A DNA stretch of 64,000 nucleotides from Thermincola carboxydiphila (GTDB taxonomy: Bacteria; Bacillota; Thermincolia; Thermincolales; UBA2595). The stretch spans positions 147,282 through 211,281 of the forward strand of contig JAENZX010000003.1 in the NCBI GenBank assembly GCA_016841045.1, given 5' to 3'. How positions within the stretch are numbered: position 1 is the stretch's first letter; each line of letters starts with the position of its first letter. The notes under the pieces are model-generated. The model was not told the DNA's origin. It saw only the letters and a program-made list of their open reading frames with translations, and did not search any database. This document shows positions 9,100 to 17,580 of this stretch, piece after piece. The position numbers and the translations under genes are program-made.

Positions 9100-9697
9100 T
9101 ATTCCGGCACTGCTTATAGGTCTTACTCTGCATGAAGTTGCGCATGGATATGTAGCATGGAAGCTGGGTGACCCTACAGCAAAAAACCTGGGCCGGCTGA
9201 GTTTAAACCCCCTAAAACACCTTGAATGGCTGGGAGCCTTATTTCTGCTGGTATTTGGTTTTGGCTGGGCAAAACCAGTTCCTGTCAACCCTTTGTACTT
9301 TAAGGGAGACAGGAAGAAGGGGATGTTGTGGGTATCCCTGGCTGGACCGGCAACAAACCTTATTATTGCAATTTTGACAGTACTAGTATGGAATTTTACT
9401 ACCCCTCAAAATGAAGGTATAGCTTTAATCATCGGAAAAATATTTATTATTAACGTTGTTTTAGCGGTATTTAACTTTTTACCTGTGCCACCATTAGATG
9501 GATCAAAAATACTTGCAGGGGTTCTCCCTTCAAGATTTATGCCTATGATTTTAAATCTTGAAAGATACGGTTTTGCAATACTTATTTTATTATCCCTGAC
9601 CGGTGTTTTGGGCATGATTTTGGGGCCTTTGATGCGTATTCTGGTGTTTACAATAACTGGATTATTTGGAGCAGAATCAATATTATATTATCTTTAA
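9065..9697 (+). CDS. site-2 protease family (M50) membrane metalloprotease
   Basis: A 210-residue polytopic protein with the zinc-protease motif HEVAH at residues 23-27 in the first membrane helix. The partner motif NFLPVPPLDGSKI near residue 137 supplies the third ligand Asp. This is the minimal FtsR/Rip-like M50 type found widely in Firmicutes. It is thought to cleave membrane proteins within the bilayer; its substrate is unknown. The start is TTG at 9065, inside the preceding gene, with AAAGGGG at a suitable distance. The stretch after the catalytic region adds two or three hydrophobic segments. It forms a compact cluster with trpS, scpA and scpB, an arrangement I recall from other Clostridia. 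Confidence 0.9.
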   Translation: MPQINIWDMMYSIPALLIGLTLHEVAHGYVAWKLGDPTAKNLGRLSLNPLKHLEWLGALFLLVFGFGWAKPVPVNPLYFKGDRKKGMLWVSLAGPATNLIIAILTVLVWNFTTPQNEGIALIIGKIFIINVVLAVFNFLPVPPLDGSKILAGVLPSRFMPMILNLERYGFAILILLSLTGVLGMILGPLMRILVFTITGLFGAESILYYL

Positions 9698-9724
9698 GTT
9701 TAGTAATAGGAGGAATAGAAGAGG

Positions 9725-10954
9725 ATGAGCAAAGGGATTATTTTAAGCGGCATGAGACCTACCGGAAGACTCCATATTGGTCACTTAAGTGTTTTGGAAA
9801 ATTGGGCTAAAATGCAGGATGAATATAAATGTTATTTCATGGTTGCCGACCTGCATTCACTTACTACTAAATTTGATGATACCGTCAATTTACATGAAGA
9901 TACAAGACAGATGGTTCTTGACTGGCTGGGCGCCGGAATCGACCCGGTAAAAAGCGCTGTCTTTGTCCAGTCATCAGTAAAAGAGCATGCGGAGCTTCAC
10001 TTGTATCTGTCAATGAACATACCAATATCATGGCTGGAAAGATGTCCTACCTATAAAGACCAGGTTGCCCAGTTCGGTAAACAAGGTAAGGATATTACAA
10101 CTTACGGTTTTCTTGGTTACCCGGTACTCATGGCATCTGATATTTTGCTTTATCTGTCGGATACAGTACCCGTTGGCGAAGATCAGCTTCCACATCTTGA
10201 AATGACGCGAGAAATTGCAAGGCGCTTTAATTTCTTGTATAAAACTGATTTATTTCCTGAACCAAAGGCTCTTTTGGGCAGATTTCCATTAGTTCCCGGT
10301 GTGGATGGTCGAAAAATGAGTAAGAGCTACGGTAACGACATCGCCATATCTTCCACATCTGAAGAAGTAAAAAAGCGTACCAATGCAATGATTACCGATC
10401 CTGGCAGAGTCAGGCGGGAGGATGTTGGTAATCCTGAGGTTTGTATAGTTCATAAATATCAGGAAATCTATAACAATCAAATGTTGGAATCTGTACAGAA
10501 AGCGTGTCGTTCAGCTTCCCGTGGTTGTGTAGACTGCAAAAAAGAAGTTTATCAGGTAATGGAAGACATGCTGGAACCCATCAGAAAGCGAAAGGCAGAG
10601 TACCAAAACAGCACCTACAATAACCTAAAGGAATATCTGCAAAAACTTAACAATCTGGAGGAACCCTCTAAGAATAGACAGGACGGGTCTTTAGATGAAT
10701 CATTGGTTACTGAAAAATTCGATATTTTTTGGAGAAACTCCGGTCGCAAAGACAAAGAAGTATTGAAGAAACTTGGACAGTCGGTCATTGATGACTACAA
10801 AGCTGGTCTAATCACACTAAATGATGTTCAGAGCCTGCTTGACGCAAAGTTCGATTATGTTAATCTGATAATGATTAAAGGAAAAGAGAGGGCCGGAAAA
10901 GTGGCTTCAGAAACTATAAAAAATGCAAGGGCGGCAATGAATTTAAGATTTTAG
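9725..10954 (+). CDS. trpS: tryptophanyl-tRNA synthetase with cysteine cluster and insertion
   Basis: A class Ic synthetase that charges tRNA-Trp. The HIGH motif is HIGH at residues 17-20 and the KMSKS loop is at about 196-200. At 409 residues it is longer than the usual ~330. Four cysteines at residues 240, 261, 268 and 271 (C-x20-C-x6-C-x2-C) resemble the 4Fe-4S motif known in Thermotoga TrpRS, which recognises the anticodon region. A lysine- and asparagine-rich insertion of about 70 residues (roughly 305-375) lies between the KRKAEYQN helix and the conserved C-terminal helix (GKERAGKVASETI). A GGAGG site precedes the ATG. The gene sits directly before scpA. Confidence 0.95.
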   Translation: MSKGIILSGMRPTGRLHIGHLSVLENWAKMQDEYKCYFMVADLHSLTTKFDDTVNLHEDTRQMVLDWLGAGIDPVKSAVFVQSSVKEHAELHLYLSMNIPISWLERCPTYKDQVAQFGKQGKDITTYGFLGYPVLMASDILLYLSDTVPVGEDQLPHLEMTREIARRFNFLYKTDLFPEPKALLGRFPLVPGVDGRKMSKSYGNDIAISSTSEEVKKRTNAMITDPGRVRREDVGNPEVCIVHKYQEIYNNQMLESVQKACRSASRGCVDCKKEVYQVMEDMLEPIRKRKAEYQNSTYNNLKEYLQKLNNLEEPSKNRQDGSLDESLVTEKFDIFWRNSGRKDKEVLKKLGQSVIDDYKAGLITLNDVQSLLDAKFDYVNLIMIKGKERAGKVASETIKNARAAMNLRF

Positions 10955-10965
10955 AGGTGAAGACA

Positions 10966-11712
10966 TTGGCCTATCAGATCAAACTTCAGGCTTTTGAAGG
11001 TCCCTTTGACCTGTTGTTTCACCTCATTGAAAAAAACGAGGTGGATATTTACGATATCCCAATTGCTGAAATCACCGAACAGTACGTGGAATATATCAGT
11101 AAAATGCAAATGCTTGACCTGGAGGTAGCCAGCGAGTTTCTTGTGATGGCTGCCACTTTGCTGTCCATTAAGGCCAGAATGCTATTACCAAAGCCTCCCA
11201 AAGAAGAAGTAGAATCAGATGAAGAAGATGCGGATCCTAGAGATATTTTGGTTGAAAAGCTATTGGAATATAAAAAATTTAAAATAATGGCAGAATATCT
11301 ACAACAAAAAGAATCCTTTATGACTAATGTTTTTACCAGACCCAATGAAGATGACATGTTTCTTCACCTTTTTAATGAAGAAAACCCGCTTGAAGGGATA
11401 TCGATGCATAATCTGCTGGATGCTCTACGGGAAGTCCTAGATCGTGCTGTTGAGCAGAACATCAGCGGTGAAATAGTACGGGACGAGGTAACTGTCAAAG
11501 ATAAGATGAAGGAAATTGTGAGAAGGCTTTTTTTTAATAAAAGCGGCATTATTTTTAGAGATCTTTTTAGCAGTTCCGCTAACCGTGTTGAGATTATTGT
11601 TACTTTTCTCGCTATCCTGGAATTGATTAAACTCGGTAAAATCAAGGCATATCAACCGAGGGCTTTTGCCGAACTTATGATATATGGCGGGGAAGAAGAA
11701 AATGTTAGTTAA
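10966..11712 (+). CDS. scpA: segregation and condensation protein A
   Basis: A 248-residue kleisin subunit of the bacterial condensin SMC-ScpAB, needed for chromosome compaction and segregation. The N-terminal signature AFEGPFDLLFHLIEKNEVDIYDIPI (shown here only in part: EGPFDLL near residue 12) binds SMC. The C-terminal winged helix ends in FLAILELIKLGKI. TTG at 10966 is preferred to the GTG at 10957, because GAGGTG is spaced for the TTG and the family begins AYQIK. It is followed at once by scpB, as usual in Firmicutes, and shows no disruption. Confidence 0.95.
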   Translation: MAYQIKLQAFEGPFDLLFHLIEKNEVDIYDIPIAEITEQYVEYISKMQMLDLEVASEFLVMAATLLSIKARMLLPKPPKEEVESDEEDADPRDILVEKLLEYKKFKIMAEYLQQKESFMTNVFTRPNEDDMFLHLFNEENPLEGISMHNLLDALREVLDRAVEQNISGEIVRDEVTVKDKMKEIVRRLFFNKSGIIFRDLFSSSANRVEIIVTFLAILELIKLGKIKAYQPRAFAELMIYGGEEENVS

Positions 11713-11726
11713 AAAGGGAGTGTATT

Positions 11727-12323
11727 ATGGGGCTTATGTTTCCCAAAGAGACTAGATCAATAATTGAATCACTTTTATTTGTTTCAAAAGAACCCCTTAC
11801 CTTAAAGACCCTCAGCCTGATTCTCGAAGTACCTGAGAACGATATAAAACCTCTGATTGAAGAACTCACTACTCAGTATAACTCTGCCGACCATGGAATA
11901 AACATAAGTATTGTGGCTAACGGTTACCAGATGCATACCAGACCTGAATTTGCACCATATATCGAGAAATTGTACAGACCGCAGAATACTTACGGTCTCT
12001 CAAGGGCTGCTCTTGAAACACTAGCCATTATTGCATACAAACAGCCAGTTACAAGAGCTGAAATTGAAGCTATTCGTGGTGTAAAGACAGAGAGTTCAAT
12101 CGGTACTCTGGTTGAAAAAAATCTGGTCAGGGAAGTAGGGAGAAAGGAAGGTCCCGGCAGACCGGTTCTTTTTGGTACGACCGACAGTTTCTTACGGTAT
12201 TTTGGTCTGAAAAGTATTTCAGAATTACCAGACCCAGAGAAATTTGCGGTTGAGCACGGTATATCTGACCAAATAGATTTTGACACCAAAAACAGTACGC
12301 AAATTGACCAAACGGAGGAGTAA
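11727..12323 (+). CDS. scpB: segregation and condensation protein B
   Basis: A 198-residue winged-helix partner of ScpA in the SMC condensin complex. Two winged-helix domains are visible: residues ~5-80 (IIESLLFVSKEPLT) and ~90-165 (LSRAALETLAIIAYKQPVTRAEIE, quoted in part, then GRPVLFGTT). These are the standard family motifs. The start is an ATG 14 bp past the scpA stop with GGGAG before it. The tail after residue 170 is acidic and poorly conserved, as in relatives. The next gene begins two bases after its stop, so the unit continues. Confidence 0.95.
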   Translation: MGLMFPKETRSIIESLLFVSKEPLTLKTLSLILEVPENDIKPLIEELTTQYNSADHGINISIVANGYQMHTRPEFAPYIEKLYRPQNTYGLSRAALETLAIIAYKQPVTRAEIEAIRGVKTESSIGTLVEKNLVREVGRKEGPGRPVLFGTTDSFLRYFGLKSISELPDPEKFAVEHGISDQIDFDTKNSTQIDQTEE

Positions 12324-12325
12324 CC

Positions 12326-12718
12326 ATGGATTTTGAAAAGATTATGACAGTAGCTGTAGTAGGACTGTCAGATAAGACAGAAAAGCCCAGTTTCAGGGTT
12401 GCAAATTATCTTCAGGAAAACGGCTACAGGATTATACCTGTTAACCCCACTTTAGACCGTGTTCTCGGGGAACAATGCTACAGTGAACTCAGGGATATTC
12501 CGGATACAATCGAAGTTGATGTAGTAGATATTTTTCGCAAATCAGATGCAGTTCCTGTAATTGTCCAACAGGCCGTGGCCAGGGGAAACATCAAAACAAT
12601 CTGGATGCAGGAAGGGATAATTAACGAGGAAGCTGCAAAAACTGCAGAAAAAGCCGGCATAGAAGTAATTATGGATAAATGTATGCTAAAAGAACATCAA
12701 AAATATAAGTCTGAGTAA
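12326..12718 (+). CDS. CoA-binding domain protein (YccU family)
   Basis: A 130-residue single Rossmann-fold protein of the CoA_binding family (YccU/YneT-like). AVVGLSDKTEKPSF near residue 10 forms the nucleotide-binding loop. VVDIFRKSDAVPVI near 66 and IWMQEGIINEEAA near 91 match the family. Members resemble the CoA-binding domain of succinyl-CoA synthetase and their cell role is not established. An AACGGAGGAG site overlaps the end of scpB, and the stop is followed by a terminator, so this is the last gene of the scpAB unit. Confidence 0.88.
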   Translation: MDFEKIMTVAVVGLSDKTEKPSFRVANYLQENGYRIIPVNPTLDRVLGEQCYSELRDIPDTIEVDVVDIFRKSDAVPVIVQQAVARGNIKTIWMQEGIINEEAAKTAEKAGIEVIMDKCMLKEHQKYKSE

Positions 12719-12743
12719 AAAGCAGGTTATGCCTGCTTTTTTT
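12717..12743 (+). terminator. rho-independent terminator of the scpAB unit
   Basis: AAAAAGCAGG and CCTGCTTTTTTT form a stem around a short TTATG loop, with a seven-T run. The hairpin begins inside the last stop codon region. Confidence 0.9.
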
Positions 12744-12854
12744 GCGTAAAAAATGAGATTAACTTTTCTTTTTTTTGCTTTAAAGTATAGAAGCCTCTTA
12801 TATATGTAAGAATAAAAGAGCAATGGTAATTTTGACCATAAAGGAATGGTTAGT

Positions 12855-13505
12855 TTGACTGGTATTATTATTTACCTTACGATTCTATCAGCTTTATTTT
12901 TGATGACAATGTTTCTTAGAGTCCGTTTTGACGTGGGTTATCGGAGAGATGGTGAGGATGACCATCTCAAAATAGAAATGACAATGCTGAAACGGCTGAT
13001 ACGTTATAAAACAGAAATTCCCGTTGTTGAGCTGGACAGGTTTTTTCTGGACCCTGTTTTAAAGGTTGAAACTGATATAGAAAATGTTGTTTCAGACCCT
13101 ATTGAAGATAAAGGCATGATAGTTAAAATCCCAATTATTAAGTTAATCAGAAAACTTCCCAGATTTATTAAAAACGGTCTGCACTATTTTAATAGATATA
13201 AAACGGCCCTTTACGGTTTGCTGAAATCAATCCGGTGCTATCGATTAAAGTGGATTACCCATATTGGCTTGGAAGACCCCGCGGATACTGGTATGGTCAT
13301 TGGACTCATATGGAGCATCAAGGGGTTTATGTACAGGGTATTCAGAAGTAATGTGGGTAGAATGGAACAGAAACCCGAGTTAAGCGTAATACCCAATTTT
13401 GGCAGCAGTTGTCTAAAGCTTGATTTTCATTGCATATTTGATATGCGAATCGGTCATATTATTATTGCCGGACTAAAATTTGTAAAACTTCGGTTAAAAC
13501 CATAA
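12855..13505 (+). CDS. DUF2953 domain protein (YtfI-like)
   Basis: A ~216-residue protein with one N-terminal membrane helix (IIIYLTILSALFLMTMF) followed by a basic soluble region matching DUF2953, including LEDPADTGMVIGLIWS near residue 135. In Bacillus the equivalent YtfI is encoded beside YtfJ, as here, and the pair is linked to sporulation. Its biochemical role is unknown. TTG at 12855 is favoured over the ATG at 12846 because AAGGA abuts the ATG but is well spaced for the TTG. The C-terminal region (VKLRLKP) is highly basic. It is separated from ytfJ by only 22 bp. Confidence 0.75.
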   Translation: MTGIIIYLTILSALFLMTMFLRVRFDVGYRRDGEDDHLKIEMTMLKRLIRYKTEIPVVELDRFFLDPVLKVETDIENVVSDPIEDKGMIVKIPIIKLIRKLPRFIKNGLHYFNRYKTALYGLLKSIRCYRLKWITHIGLEDPADTGMVIGLIWSIKGFMYRVFRSNVGRMEQKPELSVIPNFGSSCLKLDFHCIFDMRIGHIIIAGLKFVKLRLKP

Positions 13506-13527
13506 ATTTTGCAGGAGGGAGCTACCA

Positions 13528-13971
13528 ATGGCTGATCATCCCATAGAAGGTTTAATGAAAACAGCAATGGAAAGCATTAAAGAAATGGTAGATGTTAATA
13601 CCATCGTTGGAGACCCAGTGGAAACACCGGACGGAAGTGTGATTATTCCCGTTTCCAGAGTGGCTTGCGGTTTCGCGGCCGGCGGCGGTGAATTCGAGGC
13701 TGCAGCTGATCAAGGAAAGGGTGGTCAGAATGGTGGTGACCAGCAGCAGGCAGGAGGTGCTCTTCCCTTCGGGGGTGGCAGTGGTGCAGGAGTATCTGTT
13801 CAGCCTGTAGGTTTTCTTGTTGTCGGACACGGGCAGACAAGGCTTCTTCCGGTTGACGGGAATGCTGTTGTTGACCGCATAATTGATGTAGCACCACAGC
13901 TTGTTTCCCAAGTTCAGTCAATATTTAAACGGGATAAACGAGAACCGGAAATTGACGTTGAAACATATTAA
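13528..13971 (+). CDS. ytfJ: sporulation protein YtfJ/GerW family
   Basis: A 147-residue protein of the GerW/YtfJ family. The N-terminal PIEGLMKTAMESIKEMVDVN and the segment VGDPVETPDGSVIIPVSRV (in part) are diagnostic. A glycine- and glutamine-rich low-complexity linker (~45-90) separates them from the hydrophobic C-terminal part GFLVVGHGQTRLLPV. Family members are made in sporulation, and Bacillus GerW is needed for normal germination response. An AGGAGGGAG site precedes the ATG. Together with the upstream DUF2953 gene this forms a two-gene unit ended by a strong terminator. The glycine-rich linker is normal for the family. Confidence 0.92.
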   Translation: MADHPIEGLMKTAMESIKEMVDVNTIVGDPVETPDGSVIIPVSRVACGFAAGGGEFEAAADQGKGGQNGGDQQQAGGALPFGGGSGAGVSVQPVGFLVVGHGQTRLLPVDGNAVVDRIIDVAPQLVSQVQSIFKRDKREPEIDVETY

Positions 13972-13989
13972 GTAAAATCTACTTATTCT

Positions 13990-14025
13990 AAATAGCGGAC
14001 ACGGCAGTGTCCGCTATTTATTTCC
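13990..14025 (+). terminator. rho-independent terminator after ytfJ
   Basis: AAATAGCGGACAC and GTGTCCGCTATTT form a perfect 13-bp stem around GGCA, followed by ATTTCC. The AT flanks could let it work in both directions. Confidence 0.85.
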
Positions 14026-14097
14026 GACATATAATAGACTAAGAAAAGTTTACATAAAAACCGGTTATTCCGGCGCATTTGGTGAGGAGGTTAATTT

Positions 14098-15387
14098 GTG
14101 AAAATCGTAGTTGGCGGAAGTGGTTGGGCGGGATGCTCTGCAGCCTATTTCGCTGCCAGAGAAGGAGCCAGTGTTACACTTCTGGAAAAAACGGATTTAT
14201 TGTTAGGAACCGGCCTTGTTGGTGGGATTATGTATAACAATGGTCGCAAAACAGCGTATCTGGAAGCGGATGCTCTGGGTATAGGAAAAATTTTTAGTGT
14301 GATTGCCTCTGTAACCAGGCATAAGAACATAGATTTTCCTGGTCACAAACACGCAGCCTTATATGATGTTGAAAGAATAGAACCAGCTATAAGGAAATTC
14401 CTGAAAGAAGCAGGTGTGGATATACGATTTAAAGCGCATGTTAATACAGCAGAAGTAACTGACGCCACTTTAAATTCCATTTCATATGATGCAAAAGACA
14501 GCAGTGGAAACGCTCTTAAAGTAAAAGTTGAGGGCGATGTTTTTATTGATACAACAGGAACAGCAGGACCTATTCAAAACTGTATTAAATACGGTACCGG
14601 TTGTGCAATGTGTGTCTTGAGGTGTCCATCATTTGGGCCTAGGATAAGTCTGTCAAGTTTGGCCGGAGTTAATGAAATAAAGGCGGGAGGCGCCAGCAGT
14701 GGCTTTGAAGCTATGAGTGGTTCATGTAAAATTGATAAAAGGTCATTAAAGAAGACTCTTGTTCAAAAGCTGGAGAAAGAAGGGAAACTTGTTATACCTC
14801 TACCTGAGGAGTTTCGTAAAAAAGATTCCTTAAGTAAGAAAGCCTGCCAGCAGTATGCTATAGAAGAGTTCGCTGCTAACCTTATTATTCTTGATACAGG
14901 CCAGGCAAAGCTGATGACCCCTTATTTTCCTATTGAGAATCTGCGGCAAATAGATGGTTTCAGAGAAGCCAAATTTGCAGATCCGTACTCTGGTGGCAAA
15001 GGTAACTCTGTTAGATTTATGGCAATGGCTCCATGTGACGGGGCAATGAAGGTAAAGGGGGTAAAGAACCTTTTTTGTGCAGGTGAAAAAGTAGGTCCCA
15101 TCGTTGGGCATACTGAGGCGATTATAACAGGTGCTCTGGCAGGAATAAACGCGGTTAGGGCAGCTAAGGGTCAAAAACTGCATGTACTGCCCTCAGAATT
15201 GGCCGTGGGTGACATAATAGAGTTTATGCATGGGCAGATTGAATCAGGGGAAGGTACAAAAAATAAATATAGTTTTTCCGGCTCAGTCTATTTTAATAGA
15301 ATGCTGGAAAAACAATTATATTCCCCAGATAAAGATGTAATCGATAAGAGAATAAAAAGTCTTGGAATAAACGGAATGCTTGCTTAG
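14098..15387 (+). CDS. FAD-dependent oxidoreductase
   Basis: A 429-residue flavoprotein of the FAD_oxidored type. The N-terminal dinucleotide motif is GGSGWAGCSAAYFAAREGA, a variant of GxGxxG, followed by the ribose-binding acidic residue in TLLEKTD. A cysteine group CAMCVLRC lies near residue 169. The C-terminal FAD segment is LFCAGEKVGPIVGHTEA near 324-340. The substrate is unknown; GidA/TrmFO-like folds are distant relatives. The start is GTG at 14098, eight bases after GAGGAGG. It lies just upstream of spmA/spmB but a palindromic terminator separates them. Motifs are intact, so it is probably functional. Confidence 0.85.
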   Translation: MKIVVGGSGWAGCSAAYFAAREGASVTLLEKTDLLLGTGLVGGIMYNNGRKTAYLEADALGIGKIFSVIASVTRHKNIDFPGHKHAALYDVERIEPAIRKFLKEAGVDIRFKAHVNTAEVTDATLNSISYDAKDSSGNALKVKVEGDVFIDTTGTAGPIQNCIKYGTGCAMCVLRCPSFGPRISLSSLAGVNEIKAGGASSGFEAMSGSCKIDKRSLKKTLVQKLEKEGKLVIPLPEEFRKKDSLSKKACQQYAIEEFAANLIILDTGQAKLMTPYFPIENLRQIDGFREAKFADPYSGGKGNSVRFMAMAPCDGAMKVKGVKNLFCAGEKVGPIVGHTEAIITGALAGINAVRAAKGQKLHVLPSELAVGDIIEFMHGQIESGEGTKNKYSFSGSVYFNRMLEKQLYSPDKDVIDKRIKSLGINGMLA

Positions 15388-15388
15388 T

Positions 15389-15416
15389 AGAACTCTTAAG
15401 AGTTCTATTTTTTTTG
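15389..15416 (+). terminator. rho-independent terminator before spmA
   Basis: AGAACTCTTAAGAGTTCT is a complete palindrome directly followed by ATTTTTTTT. Confidence 0.8.
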
Positions 15417-15480
15417 GAAATAACATAGTTATCATAGAAATCATTGAAATACTGAAAGCTTACGAACAGGAGGGACAGCA

Positions 15481-16077
15481 GTGGTCAACCTCATTTGGGT
15501 CAGTATGCTTATTATAGGTATCACTGTTGCAGCTATTAACGGCAATATTGAAGTTGTTACAACTGCTGCATTAAGCGGAGCACAGACAGCAGTGGATTTT
15601 GCTCTGGGACTAATAGCTATAATGGCTTTCTGGCTTGGAATAATGAAAGTTGCCGAGGAAGCCGGCGTCATAAGATTGATTTCAAGACTGGTCAAACCAC
15701 TTACCTCATTCTTGTTTCCCAGTGTGCCTAAAGACCATCCGGCAATGGGCGCAATAATCATGAATTTAAGTGCAAATGTACTTGGCCTAGGTAATGCGGC
15801 AACTCCTATGGGACTAATTGCAATGAAAGAACTTCAAAAGTTAAACCGTTACTCTCCAAATACAGCAAGTGATGCCATGTGTACTTTTCTTGCCCTCAAC
15901 ACTTCGTGTATCACACTGATTCCCGCAACAATAATAGGAATACGGATAAAAACAGGGTCAGCAAATCCTACCGAAATTGTTGGTACTACCATTTTTGCTA
16001 CGGCCTGTTCTATGATTGTCGCAATTTTGGCAGATAGGATACTGAGAAGGGTGTTTAGCTACAGGAGATGGAGGTAA
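15481..16077 (+). CDS. spmA: spore maturation protein A
   Basis: A 198-residue polytopic protein with a nucleoside-recognition (Gate) domain. It has about five membrane segments and the conserved stretches GLIAIMAFWLGIMKVAEEAG (near 43-62) and NLSANVLGLGNAATPMG (near 96-112). In Bacillus, SpmA and SpmB are required for spore core dehydration and heat resistance. The start is GTG at 15481, seven bases after AGGAGGG. The downstream spmB begins within ten bases, so the two are co-expressed. In some bacteria the two parts are one fused protein; here they are separate. Confidence 0.93.
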   Translation: MVNLIWVSMLIIGITVAAINGNIEVVTTAALSGAQTAVDFALGLIAIMAFWLGIMKVAEEAGVIRLISRLVKPLTSFLFPSVPKDHPAMGAIIMNLSANVLGLGNAATPMGLIAMKELQKLNRYSPNTASDAMCTFLALNTSCITLIPATIIGIRIKTGSANPTEIVGTTIFATACSMIVAILADRILRRVFSYRRWR

Positions 16078-16083
16078 GAGTTG

Positions 16084-16614
16084 ATGAGCATAGTAGCACT
16101 TGTAGCAAAGTGGGCCATCCCTGTAATTTTGTTTACGGTTACTCTTTATGCTTTTATAAGAAGGGTCAATGTTTATGAGGCTTTTATCGAAGGAGCCCAT
16201 GAAGGCTTTGGCACAGCCATTAAAACAATACCTTTTTTAGTAGCAATGTTTGTGGCGATCAGTGTCTTTCGTGCATCAGGAGCAATGGAACTTTTTACAA
16301 AATTAATATCTCCGGTAACAAGCCTTTTTGGTATTCCAGCAGAGGTTATCCCTTTAGGTATAATGCGTCCTTTATCAGGTGGAGGTGCGTTAGGTATTAC
16401 AGCGGAGCTAATAAAAACCTTTGGACCCGACAGTTTTATCGGCAGGCTGGCTTCCACCCTTCAAGGTAGTACTGATACCACGTTCTTTGTTCTAACACTG
16501 TATTTTGGCTCAGTTGGGGTAACCCGTTACAGGTATTCTGTAATTTCCGGGCTATCTGCCGATATAACAGGTTTTATTGCATCTGTAATTGTTTGTAATA
16601 TTGTATTTCGATAA
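16084..16614 (+). CDS. spmB: spore maturation protein B
   Basis: A 176-residue polytopic partner of SpmA with the second nucleoside-recognition domain. Conserved features are VNVYEAFIEGAHEGFGTAI (near 27-45), RPLSGGGALG (near 97-106) and QGSTDTTFFVL (near 128-138). It is expected in the inner spore or forespore membrane system and contributes to spore dehydration. TTG at 16081 and ATG at 16084 are both possible; GGAGGT at 16070-16075 is best spaced for the ATG. No terminator is obvious before rluB, which begins about 90 bp later with its own binding site. Confidence 0.93.
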   Translation: MSIVALVAKWAIPVILFTVTLYAFIRRVNVYEAFIEGAHEGFGTAIKTIPFLVAMFVAISVFRASGAMELFTKLISPVTSLFGIPAEVIPLGIMRPLSGGGALGITAELIKTFGPDSFIGRLASTLQGSTDTTFFVLTLYFGSVGVTRYRYSVISGLSADITGFIASVIVCNIVFR

Positions 16615-16706
16615 GTATTTTTGCATTAACTTCTAAAATTAAGTATAATAGGTAAATAGTAAGCGGTGCAGGCAGAAAAGTTAAATAAAAAAGAGAGGTT
16701 AGACTG

Positions 16707-17432
16707 TTGGAAAGACTTCAGAAATTTCTAGCCCACGCAGGTATTGCTTCGCGAAGAACCTGTGAGGAGTTAATTTCGTTAGGTAAAGTTAAGGTTAACG
16801 GTTTAGTTGTACGTGAAATGGGTGTGAAAGTTGATCCTGAAAAAGATCGTGTAGAAGTGGCCGGTAAAGAAGTGCATATTGAGGAAGAAAAATGTTACCT
16901 GGTTTTAAATAAACCAAAAGGCTATGTAACTACTCTCAGAGACCCACAAAGAAGGCCAAAAGTAGCTGATTTGCTCGAAGACGTTAAAGCTCGTGTATAC
17001 CCAGTGGGAAGGCTTGACTTTGATACTTCGGGCCTTCTGCTCATGACTAATGACGGAGACATTACATACCGCCTGACCCATCCGAAACATGAAATAGGAA
17101 AGACTTATCAAGCTTTAGTAAAAGGTGTTCCTGATCAGGACAAGCTAAAACGCTTTCAGAAGGGTCTTCGACTCGCAGATGGTATCACCGCCCCTGCTAA
17201 GGTAAGACTTTTAAAAAAACAGGGAAGCAACTGCCTGCTTGAAATAACCATTTATGAAGGGAGAAACAGGCAAATCCGTCGGATGTGTGAAACTATTGGG
17301 CATCCGGTTATAGACTTGAAACGGGTTTCAATGGGGTTTTTAAATCTTGATGGCTTGGAAGTCGGCAAATACCGCTCCCTGACTCGTTCGGAAGTAGCAA
17401 AACTAAAACGACTTACTGAAAAACCGGTATAA
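16707..17432 (+). CDS. rluB: 23S rRNA pseudouridine synthase (RluB/RsuA family)
   Basis: A 241-residue enzyme that converts a uridine in ribosomal RNA to pseudouridine. An N-terminal S4 RNA-binding domain (residues ~1-60: RLQKFLAHAGIASRRTCEEL) precedes the catalytic domain. The catalytic Asp is in VGRLDFDTSGLLLMTNDG near 94-111. The C-terminal motif EGRNRQIRRMCETIGHPV lies near 185-202. RluB modifies 23S rRNA near position 2605 in E. coli; RsuA acts on 16S, so the exact target is inferred. The start is TTG at 16707 with GAGAGG before it. A terminator overlaps the stop codon. In many Firmicutes this gene lies in the scpAB/spmAB neighbourhood, as here. Confidence 0.92.
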   Translation: MERLQKFLAHAGIASRRTCEELISLGKVKVNGLVVREMGVKVDPEKDRVEVAGKEVHIEEEKCYLVLNKPKGYVTTLRDPQRRPKVADLLEDVKARVYPVGRLDFDTSGLLLMTNDGDITYRLTHPKHEIGKTYQALVKGVPDQDKLKRFQKGLRLADGITAPAKVRLLKKQGSNCLLEITIYEGRNRQIRRMCETIGHPVIDLKRVSMGFLNLDGLEVGKYRSLTRSEVAKLKRLTEKPV

Positions 17433-17448
17433 CAACCGGTTTTTGTCT
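17420..17448 (+). terminator. rho-independent terminator after rluB
   Basis: AAAACCGGT and ACCGGTTTT pair around ATAACA and are followed by TGTCTTT. The stem begins within the last codons of rluB. Confidence 0.85.
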
Positions 17449-17580
17449 TTAATCCGAAAATGTTAAATTTTGGACTTGCCCAATAAATACATGTAATTAT
17501 TTAAAAAGGGAGGAGTTTAATGATTTTTGTTGAATAATGTCAAAAAACCAAAAATACAAATCCCGGAAAGGGGTAGTATT

